Assembly (NCBI GenBank): GCA_035772735.1
Contig: JASDFA010000007.1
Location: 129,680,501-129,744,500, forward strand
DNA: 64,000 nt
DNA from: Datura wrightii
Taxonomy: Eukaryota; Streptophyta; Magnoliopsida; Solanales; Solanaceae
Direction of reading: 5' to 3'
Under the pieces are notes generated by a model. That model was not told the origin of the DNA and did not search any database. It was given only the letters and a program-made list of their open reading frames with translations. This document shows, piece after piece, positions 55,361 through 64,000 of this stretch. Position numbers and translations under genes: made by a program. The stretch's first letter is position 1. Every line of letters begins with the position of its first letter.

Positions 55361-57565
55361 TGTTCTTCCCCGTAAGTTCTTGACACTTAGTTGGCCTATT
55401 CGCATGTTGGTTAAGAGTTTTAGAATACCATACGTGCGAGAAAAGGGCCCGGGGAGAGACCGGACAAGCGTCAAGTCAGAGCCTCGCAAGGCAAATGCGA
55501 CTTATAAATCGCATTCGACAAATGCAACTTAAAGGCCCCAAGTATATAAGGCTCCCACTTTGTTTTAAATCATTTTCCCTTCATATAATTTCCAGTAAAC
55601 GAATAGAAACAGAGGGGAACAAAGGTTTTGATTAAATTTCCTTCCGTTTACACCGTCAAACACAGTCCAAACTCGAATTAACTTCGGGTAGGGAAGTATA
55701 AAGCTGTCGGGAGCATTCCTGCAGAGTTAGTTTCGCGAAATTCGGCCGGCGAATCATTGTCATGCCAAGCTAAGGTAAGTGGAATTGCTCCAAACTAGTG
55801 TTAATATACTCCCAGCATTAAACTGAGTATTTCTCCCTTCTAGACCCCCGAGAAATAGCCAGTTTTCGACCGTTCTTTGATATGTCGAAGAATAGGCAGT
55901 AGGTATAGTCATAATATGGTTTCTTTCAAAAATAATAGTAGAATTAATTCTCTTCTTTAGTGAATATGAATACAGTTGGGAGAAATAGCTAAATACTAGC
56001 CGAGCTACGCCGGTTAATCAAAAAGTCGGTAGTTGAGGTATGTAAAGCCAGTTTCTTTCAGCAAGCTAGCAGTTCCAGTACAACAAAATAGTACAAATTC
56101 CAGTAGAATGTTTCAAAAGCCCCGTAAATTATATTCAATATGAGTTCAGTAAGCATGTTAGAATTATTATGAAGTGTTCAGCATGAAACTCAATAAAATA
56201 GTACAATTCCCAGCAGAATATTCCATAAATATTATTTCAGACTTAGTATATCTCAGTATTAGATTCAATATATTTCAGTATCAGATTCAACATATTACAG
56301 TATCAGATTCAGTATATATATATATATATATATTACATGCGGTTATTGCTATATGTATAGACATGATAATTCTGTGTTAGGCACCTTTAGAGCTTCCTTG
56401 ACTGCCCCAGGGTTAATAGCTGTGTTGACCCGCCCGCTAGAGGGTGAGGATACATCGCTTTACGGACTGGCATGCATCCACCAGCGGACGAAGATGGGAT
56501 GCAGATTCCCCATAGCAGGCTGATCAACACTATACCACACCCCCTGTCGAGCACTTGCACCCGGGGTGCAGATTACAGTTTTCAGATTTCAGATTTCAGG
56601 AGTTCTCCGAACTTAGATACAGCTATAGTCAGGGGCCCAGCGAGCCCAAGTTGCATACCCAGGGGGCCAGCTGGATGCTTATAGTTACTAGGTGGATGGT
56701 ATGACCTGGGTAGGGGTATATAGATTGTGTGCTGGTTGGTACCTTACGGCTTATGGGGGCTGGTAAGGTTCTTGTATGCTATGTTGTGGTAGACCGCCAT
56801 GTTATCAGGTATGACTCTTACTCTCTTCAGTAAAGTTACGCTCTTTTCAGTCAGTCTCAGCCCGTGTCCTATTACTTCAATATCTATCAGTATTATTGTT
56901 TGCTTCTAGTTATTTTCAGTTATTGCTTTGCATACTCAGTACCAGTGGTACTGACGCCTCTTTTAGGGTGCTGCATTACTTGCCTGCAGGTACTCATAGA
57001 TGAAGAGCAGATCCATTGTAGTTCCAGCCAGCGTACAGAGTCTTCAGCTCCTATCATCCGGAGCTTGACAGCTAAAGGTTTACTTCCCTTTTTGTTTGTA
57101 CAGTATGGGTAGGCCAGGGCCCTATCCTGACCATCTTATTATTCTTAGAGGCTTACGGATTGTAAATTCCTTATGGTTAGTTGTACCGGTCATGTGGGGC
57201 CGTGCATATGTTTTTAGTTTGCATGTGAGGGCCTTGTTCAGTTGTCAGTTGGTGACCTTGTCGATCACAGATCAGTTTAGCACTTGATCCTACTTTTCAG
57301 TGATAACTAGTCAGCATGGTGTCCTTGTCGGCCCGCATAGGTTCTCTTATGTTCAGTTGTTCTGGGTAGCTGTTATATTCCTACAGGTGGCTATAGGCCT
57401 TGTAGGTCGGAGGCTATATTTACAACCATTATATAGCTTGTTGTTTTCATAAATTCAGAATTAGAGTCAGCCTGGCACCAGAAGTGCTTAGGCTCAGTAG
57501 TCCAGCAGTCCAGGTCCTAGTAGGGCACCAGGTGCCAGTCATGCCTCCCAAGGCGGGGCATGGCA
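55361..57565 (+). repeat. 5' LTR of gypsy 2 (2205 bp)
   Basis: TGTTCTTCCCCGTAAGTTC to GGCATGGCA, aligned with the 3' LTR from 61829. It contains TATATAAG (55543), an ATTTCAGTATCAGATTCAA minisatellite (about 56230-56310) followed by a TA run, and the GTACTGACG block (56949). The small ORFs within (56472, 56864, 57484 and others) are not genes. Confidence 0.9.
55543..55550 (+). promoter_or_regulatory. TATA box in the gypsy 2 5' LTR
   Basis: TATATAAG after GGCCCCAAG. The same element lies at 62011-62018 in the 3' LTR. Confidence 0.6.
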
Positions 57566-57569
57566 AACT

Positions 57570-57581
57570 TGGTATCAGAGC
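57570..57581 (+). other. Primer-binding site of gypsy 2
   Basis: TGGTATCAGAGC, exact complement to the initiator tRNA-Met end, four bases after the LTR. Confidence 0.9.
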
Positions 57582-57779
57582 AGGTCGTTTCCCAGGGAGT
57601 CTGCAAGTCGTGCTAAGTAGATTCTTGTCTATGGATGTGTTGTGCACCACATACCATAGGCAGGAGGCTGCAAGGCATGATAGGATGCTTACTCTTTCTT
57701 CACATTCAGTCGTGCCATAGAGCAGTACAGTATAGGGTTGAGTCCCTAAAGCTTAATATACTCTTTGTTTACAGATAAA

Positions 57780-59141
57780 ATGCCAGATCAGCGACATCCT
57801 ATCGCAGGCCAAGGATTGGATACAGCAGCAGCAGAGGGCACCAGCAGGATGCCCCAGTCTCGATTAGAATCAACCTGATCTGAGGGTGATACAGAGGCAT
57901 CGTCTTGACCTTCTCAGCAGTCTCCACCCCATCAGGAGTCACTCGGGACGACACTACCTCCGACAGTTCCTATACCTACACCATCTGACCAGGAGGTCAG
58001 TAGTGCCGTAGTTATGTTAGCGCAAATGATGGCTACTCAGCGCCAATTAATGCCACCTACAGCTGCAGAGTTATTAGATGGGCCTGGTAGTTCGAGGGTC
58101 CGAGAATTCCTGGCACTAGGTCCCCCGCAGTTCACAGGGTCGGATCAGACAGAGGACCCCCAGGACTTCCTGGATCAAATGTAGAGGATTTTCTGGGTAA
58201 TGCATGTTATATCTACAGAGTCGGTTGAATTGGCGGTATTCCGACTGTGGGATATTGCTGTGTTGTGGTATGAGAGTTGGGAAAGGTCTCGAGGGAGAGA
58301 TGTTGCCCCTCCGACCTGGTCTAGTTTTTTAGAGGCTTTCCTGGACCGTTACCTACCACAAGAGATCTGACAGGCCCGGATGGACCAGTTTTTACACCTG
58401 GAGCAGGGGGGGATGAGTGTTCGAGAATATGCCTTGCAGTTCGATTCTTTGGCCCGCTATGCTCTGGCCTTTGTAGACACCATGCCATCCAGAGTCCACC
58501 GGTTTATTATGGGGCTGAACCCAGAGTATATTGAGGCTTGTATGACAGCTACTTTGCGGAAGGATATGGATATTGCTCGAGTGCAGGCTTTTGCTCAGAC
58601 TATTGAGGGCCTCAGACAGCAGCAACAGGATAGCAGACGAACAAGTCAGGAACAGCGCCGTAGGGATAGGTCAGATGAGTAACAGGGGGAGATTCGGAGA
58701 GGGCCTAGGCCACGGTTGTCAGATAGGCCACCTAGACCCTCGCCTCCATCACAGCAGCAGAGGGGTAGATTCAGTTGCCGAGGACAGTCAGAGTCCGGCG
58801 GAAGTTTTCGAACAATAGATTCACCCCAGCAGAGGAGAGCAGAGCACAGTAGGTATACACCATCACTTTGCCCTATTTGCAGCCGACGCCACTCTAGAGC
58901 TTGCAGATATGGCTCCACGGGGTATTATATATGTGGACAGGAGGGTCATGTGATGAGAGATTATCCAGCCAGGGGTCAGGGTGACCGAGATAGACAGGAC
59001 AGGGCATCAGCAGGGTCGCGAGATCCAGCAGTTCTAGCAAAGAGCAGGCCCTCAGTTTCAGCAGGCAGAGGCCTCGACAGATCAGGGGCCTCTAGTTCAA
59101 GTACGGGCCCAAGCTGTACTTATACATTACCAGGGAGATAG
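57780..59141 (+). pseudogene. gag: gypsy 2 gag
   Basis: Start MPDQRHPIAGQG at 57780. Gag domain: LALGPPQFTGSDQTEDPQDF, SWERSRGRDVAPPTW, FLEAFLDRYLPQE, DQFLHLEQGGMSVREYALQF and MPSRVHRFIMGLNPEYIEAC. In-frame TGA, TAG and TAA codons interrupt it (near 57879, 58182, 58368 and 58680), many at places where relatives have Arg, Gln or Trp. The zinc knuckle reads YYICGQEGHVMRDYP: its first and last Cys are Tyr, so it could not bind zinc. Confidence 0.82.
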
Positions 59142-59159
59142 GATTCAGAGGCATCTCCA

Positions 59160-59765
59160 GATGTTGTGACAGGTATGATGACTATTTGCTCTCACCCTAC
59201 TTATGTATTAATCGATCCGGGATCTACCTTGTCCTATGTTACCCCATTAGTGGCTCAAAAGTTTAGTATTGTACCAAAATTTCTTCGGCAACCCTTTTCA
59301 GTATCTACACCCATCGGTAACTCTATCATAGCCATAAGGGTTTATCGAGGGTGTACAGTAGAGGTTGCTAGCCGTCAGACCACAACAGATTTGGTAGAGT
59401 TAGAAATGGTTGATTTTGACGCCATTATGGGTATGGATTGGTTAGCTCCATGCTATGCCAATGTAGAATGCTGTACCAAGATGGTCCGATTCCACTTTCT
59501 AGGGGAGGTAGTACGAGAGTGGAAGAGCAATACAACTACGCCAAAAGGTAGGTTTATTTCCTATCTTCGGGTGAGAAAGTTGATAGCCAAGGGGTGCACT
59601 TACCACATTGTCAGAGTTCAGGATGTTCAGGTAGAGCCTCCGACTCTCTAGTCTGTTCCAGTGGTGAATGAATTCCCCGATGTATTTCCAGATAAGTTAC
59701 CCGGTATTCCCCCAGAAAGGGAAATAGACTTTGCAATTGATTTATTGTCGGGCACTCAGCCCATG
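59160..59765 (+). pseudogene. pol: gypsy 2 protease and the start of RT
   Basis: Protease with VLIDPGSTLSYVTPLVAQKF (active site DPGS) and MGMDWLAPCYANVEC. The linker ends at TL with a TAG at 59649-59651. The frame then continues FPDVFPDKLPGIPPEREIDF and DLLSGTQP, the entry into reverse transcriptase. It breaks off at 59760-59764 in a deletion. Confidence 0.82.
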
Positions 59766-60112
59766 AGCTGGAATTGGCCGCAATGATTCACGCCTTAAAG
59801 ATAAGAAGACATTACTTGTATGGAGTCCACGTGGATATTTTAACTGATCATAAGAGCCTACAGTATATCTTCACCCAGAAAGAGTTGAATTTGCAGCAGC
59901 ATCGCTGGTTAGAGCTGTTGAAAGACTATGATGTGAATATTATGTATCACCCAAGGAGAGCTAATGTGGTGGCAGATGCCCTTAGCCGTAAATCTATGGG
60001 AAGTCTGGCACACTTACATATTGAGCAGCGGGAATTAGCTTGGGAATTGCATCAGTTAGCTAATTTAGCCGTTCGTGTAGCAGAAACAGAGGACAATAGA
60101 GCGGAAATCTAG
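59766..60112 (+). pseudogene. pol: gypsy 2 RNase H
   Basis: HELELAAMIHALKIRRHYLY, then TDHKSLQYIFTQKELNLQQH and ANVVADALSRK, the RNase H domain of chromoviruses. It directly follows the deletion, in a shifted frame. It ends at a TAG (60110-60112). Confidence 0.85.
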
Positions 60113-61559
60113 AACGCTACAGTGTCATCTTTAGTCGTGGAAGTAAAGGAATGACAGTGTGAAGATCCTAGCCTGGTTCAGCTTAGAAACAAAGTTCAGC
60201 AAGGATAGGTGACAGATTTTCAGACAACAGAGGATGGGGTATTGTGATATAAAGATTGCCTTTGTGTTCCAGACATTGCAGGGCTTCGCCAGTAGATTAT
60301 AGACGAGGTGCATTATGCCTGTTATTCTCTCCACCCAAGTTCGATGAAAATGTACCACGATATAAAAGAAATCTACTGGTGGCCAGGAATGAAGAAGGGA
60401 TAGCAGAATTTGTAGCTCAGTGTCCCAACTGCCAGCAGGTAAAAGCTGAACATCAGAAACCAGGAGAACTGACTCAGGATATAGCTGTGCCTCTATGGAA
60501 ATGGGAAGCAGTAAATGTGGATTTTGTAGAGGATTACCCCGCACCAGGCGTAGATATGATTCGATCTGGGTGATTGTTGACAAACTGACAAAATCAGCTC
60601 ATTTTCTGCCAGTAAGGGCTACCTTTTCCACCGAGAATTATGCTGAGCTGTATATTAGAGAAATAGTTAGGTTGCATGGTGTTCCAGTGTCCATTATCTC
60701 CGACAGAGGGGCACAATTTAAAGCTAAATTCTGGCAATCATTTCAAAGAGGCTTGAGGACATAGGTTAACCTGAGCACAACTTTTCATCCCCAGACAGAT
60801 GGGCAGGCAGAAAGCACCATTCTAACGCTCGAGGATATGTTGCAAGCATGTGTGTTGGATTTCGGAGGTAGCTGGGATGAACATTTACCACTCATTGAGT
60901 TCGATTATAATAACAGTTACCATTCAGCTATTCAGATGGCACCTTATGAGGCATTATATGGGTGAAAGTGTAGATCTCCAGTTGGTTGGTTTGAGGTAGG
61001 AGAATAAGCATCGATTGGGCTAGATGTCATTCATCAGTGAGAGGAAAAAGTAAAGCTTATCAGAGAACGTTTACTGACTGCTCAGAGCTGCCAGAAATCT
61101 TATGCTGACGTGCGGCGCAGAAACTTGGAATTTAATATGGGTGATTGGGTGTTTCTAAAAGTTTCGCCGATGAAGGGTGTCATGAGATTTGGCAAGAAAG
61201 GCAAGCTCAGCCTGAGGTTTGTTGGGCCTTATCAGATTCACCGAAGAATAGGCCAAATGGCATATGAGTTAGACTTACCTCCAGAGTTAGAATCTGTCCA
61301 CCCAGTTTTCCATGTATCAATGCTGAGAAAGTGCATAGGAGATCCCTCCAGAATTGTCCCAGTCCAAGATGTTCAGGTTATAGAAAAGTTGTCCTATGAA
61401 GAAGTTCCAGTAGCCATACTAGACCGGCAAATCCGCAGATTAAGAACTAAAGATGTTGCTTCTATCAGAGTATTATAGCGTAACAGGAACTGAGAGGAAA
61501 TTACTTGGAAAGTAGAAGAAGATATGAAAGCCAGATACCCTCAGTTATTTCAGACTTAG
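60113..61559 (+). pseudogene. pol: gypsy 2 integrase with chromodomain-like tail
   Basis: Zinc-binding part with FVAQCPNCQQVKAEHQKP (60410-60460). Core blocks: WEAVNVDFVEDYP (first Asp; relatives have MDF), IVDKLTKSAHFLPV, IISDRGAQFKAKFWQSFQ (second Asp) and TTFHPQTDGQAESTI (Glu). The C-terminal GPY/F region reads LSLRFVGPYQIHRRIG, then HPVFHVSMLRKCIGDPS and a chromodomain-like end (SYEEVPVAILDRQIRRLRTK...). There are frameshifts near 60300 and 60570 and stops at about 60762, 60963, 61006, 61039 and 61476. Confidence 0.85.
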
Positions 61560-61828
61560 TTAGTCAGAGGTATGTAAATATTGTTGTCTTATGAGTTGCT
61601 TTATATTCATGTGTATGAGTGAGATTTTGACTTAAGTTTATTATGTAATGGATGCTATAGTATTATATGGAGTACCTCTATTGGACTTTTCTATGTTTCG
61701 GGATTTTTGAGATAGTCCATATTACAGGGGAAACTCTGCCGAAATTTTTCCAGAAAAGGTAGAGCAAGTTAAAATTTCTATAAACGAAAGTTAACATTCG
61801 AGGACGAATGTTCTTAAGGGGGGAAGGA
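61560..61828 (+). other. gypsy 2 3' untranslated region with polypurine tract
   Basis: No ORF. It ends CGAGGACGAATGTTCTTAAG and then AAGGGGGGAAGGA (61816-61828), the polypurine tract directly before the LTR. Confidence 0.8.
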
Positions 61829-64000
61829 TGTTACACCCCATAAGTTCTTGACACTTAGTTGGACTATTCGCATGTTGGTTAAGAGTTTTAGAATGCCATA
61901 CGTGCAAGAAGAGGTCCCGGGGAGAGACCGGACAAGCGCCAAGTCGGAGCGTCACAAGGCAAATGCGAATTATAAATCGCATTTGACAAATGCGACTTAA
62001 AGGCCCCAAGTATATAAGTCTCCCACTTCGTTTTAAATCATTTTCCCTTCATATAATTTCCAGTAAACAAACAGAAACAGAGGGGAATGAAAGGTTTGAT
62101 TAAATTTCCTTCCAGTTACACCATCAAATGCAGTCCAAACTCGAATTAACTTCGGGTAGCGAAGTATAAAGTTGCCGGGAGCATTCCTACGGAGTTAGTT
62201 TCATGAAATTCGGCCCGCGAATCATTGTCACGCCGAGCTAAGGTAAGTGGAATTTCTCCAAACTAGTGTTAATATACTCCCAGCATTAAAGTGAGTATGT
62301 CTCCCTTCTAGACCCCCGAGAAATAGCGAGTTTTCAGCCGTTCTTCGATATGTAGAAGAATAGGCATTAGGTATAGCCATAATATGGTTTCTTTCCAAAA
62401 TAATAGTAGAATTAATTCTATTCTTTCGTGAATATGAATACAGTTGGGATAAATAGCTAAATACTAGCCGAGCTACGTCTGTTAATCAGAAAGTCGGCAG
62501 TTAAGGTATGTAAAGCTAGTTTCTTTCGGCAAGCTGGTAGTTCCAGTACAGCAAAATAGTACAAAATCCAGTAGAATGTTTCATAAGCCGTATATTATAT
62601 TCAGTATGAGTTCAGTAAGCATGTTAGAATTATTATGAAGTGTTCAGCATGAAACTCATTAAAATAGTACAATTCCCAGCAGAATATTCCATAAATATTA
62701 TTTCAGACTTAGTATATCTCAGTATTAGATTCAATATATTTCAGTATCAGATTCAACATATTACAGTATCAGATTCAGTATATATATATTACATGCGGTT
62801 ATTGCTATCTGTGTAGACATGATTGTTCTGTGTTAGGCACCCTTAGAGCTTTCTTGACCGCCCCAGGGTTAATAGCTGTGTTGACTCGCCCGCCAGAGTG
62901 TGAGGATACACCGCTCCACGGACTGGCATGCGTCCACCAGCGGACGAAGATGGGATGCAGATTCCCCACAGCAGGCTGATCAACACTATACCATACCCCC
63001 TGTCGAGCGCTTGCGCCCGGGGTGCAGATTACAGTTTTCAGATTTCAGATTTTAGGAGTTCTCCGAACTTAGATACAGCTATAGTCAGGGGCCCAGCGAG
63101 CCCAAGTTGCATACCCAAGGTGCCGGCTGGATGCTTATAGTTACTAGGTGGATGGTATGACCTGGGTAGGGGTATATAGATTGTGTGTTGGTTGGTACCT
63201 TATGGCTTATGGGGGTTGGTAAGGTTCTTGTATGCTATGTTGTGTTAGTTATTAATAGATAGAAAGTATACCGCGATGTTATCAGGTATGACTCTTACTC
63301 TCTTCAATAAAGTTACGCTCTTTTCAGTCAGTCTCAGCCCGTCTCCTATTACTTCAGTATCTATCAATATTATTGTTTGGGCTTTTAGTTATTTTCAGTT
63401 ATTGCTTTGCATACTCAGTACCAGTGGTACTGACGCCCGTTTTGGGGCACTGCATTACTTGCCTGTAGGTACTCATAGACGAGGAGCAGATCCCTCGTAG
63501 TTCCAGCCAGCGTACAGAGTCTTCAGCTCCTATCATCCGGAGCTTGACAGCTAAAGGTTTACTTCCCTTTTGGTTTGTACAGTATGGGTAGGGCGGGGCC
63601 CTGTCCTGACCATCTTATTATTCTTAGAGGCTTCCGGATTGTATATTCCTTATGGTTAGTTGTACGGGTCATGTGGGGTCGTGCGTATGTTTTTAGTTTG
63701 CATGTGATGGCCGTGTGAGGGCCTTGTTTAGTTGTCAGTTGGTGACCTTGTTGATCACAGATCAGTTTAGCACTTGATCCTACTTTTCAGTGATAACTAG
63801 TCAGCATGGTGGCCTTGTCGGCCCACATAGGTTCCCTTATGTTCAGTTGTTCTGGGTAGCTGTTATATTCCTACAGGTGGCTATAGGCCTTGTCAGCCGG
63901 AGGCTATATTTACAACCATTATATAGCCCGTTGTTTTCATAAATCCATAATTAGAGCCAGCCTGACACCAGAAGTGCTTAGGCTCAGTAGTCCAGCAGTC
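61829..64000 (+). repeat. 3' LTR of gypsy 2, cut by the window edge
   Basis: TGTTACACCCCATAAGTTC at the start. It follows the 5' LTR with scattered substitutions, a shorter TA run (62780) and two insertions absent from the 5' copy: about 20 bp at about 63248-63270 and 12 bp at about 63707-63719. The last bases correspond to 57509 in the 5' LTR, so about 56 bp are missing. Confidence 0.88.

Larger units (their letters stand above)
55361..64000 (+). mobile_element. Ty3/gypsy chromovirus 2, nested in gypsy 1
   Basis: Both LTRs, primer-binding site, gag, protease, RNase H, integrase with chromodomain-like tail, and polypurine tract are present, in Tekay/Del order. Most of the reverse transcriptase is missing. 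The 3' LTR runs off the window about 55-60 bp before its expected end. The 5' LTR interrupts gypsy 1 protease. Confidence 0.88.

Overview
The window is repeat-dominated nuclear DNA of a flowering plant, most likely a eudicot and probably a Solanaceae (inference from the retrotransposon families and from the coding style of a CPSF73-I remnant). It is AT-rich, full of TG...CA long terminal repeats (LTRs), and holds no intact host gene. The only recognisable host coding sequence is a broken CPSF73-I (mRNA 3'-end processing endonuclease) in two separated pieces on the minus strand: exons 1-2 at 7749-8086 and exons 3-4 at 50600-50877.

Layout. (1) 1-7748: 3' part of an Athila-type Ty3/gypsy element on the plus strand, with degenerate pol, a leader that looks spliced, an env-like ORF, a long non-coding tail, a polypurine tract and a 1.6-kb 3' LTR whose end lies inside exon 2 of the CPSF73-I relic. 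(2) 8087-14400: AT-rich DNA with a GAA microsatellite, a 3.0-kb solo LTR of a Tekay/Del-like gypsy, about 585 bp of AAC/AAT/ATAACA microsatellite and a Helitron-like 3' terminus. (3) 14998-26119: two direct copies of a 2.6-2.8-kb non-coding segment separated by 5.7 kb. One copy has gained a SINE and an AATTACA-rich repeat. (4) 26120-27870: AT-rich DNA with a second SINE and a MITE-like stretch. (5) 27870-49975: one L1-type LINE on the minus strand, cut into three pieces by a 4.6-kb solo gypsy LTR (target-site duplication TGGGT) and by a 12-kb SIRE-type Ty1/copia element (CTATC). The copia element has itself been hit by a TRIM-derived composite inside gag and by an antisense Athila solo LTR inside the reverse transcriptase (CCTTC). 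(6) 50600-51432: the second CPSF73-I fragment. (7) 51433-64000: a Tekay/Del-like chromovirus (5' LTR, gag, start of protease), interrupted in the protease by a second chromovirus with both LTRs, in which most of the reverse transcriptase is deleted.

The insertion order can be read from the nesting. CPSF73-I duplication or fragmentation and the LINE came first. The copia element and the solo gypsy LTR entered the LINE next. The TRIM composite and the Athila solo LTR entered the copia element last. On the right, gypsy 2 entered gypsy 1. All element ORFs carry stops or frameshifts. Several stops are TAG at positions where the family has CAG or TGG, as expected for methylated, silent DNA. The most unusual structures are the head-opposed TRIM LTRs moved as one block, the three identical polypurine-like blocks and repeated hairpins of the Athila element, and the out-of-order CPSF73-I exons.
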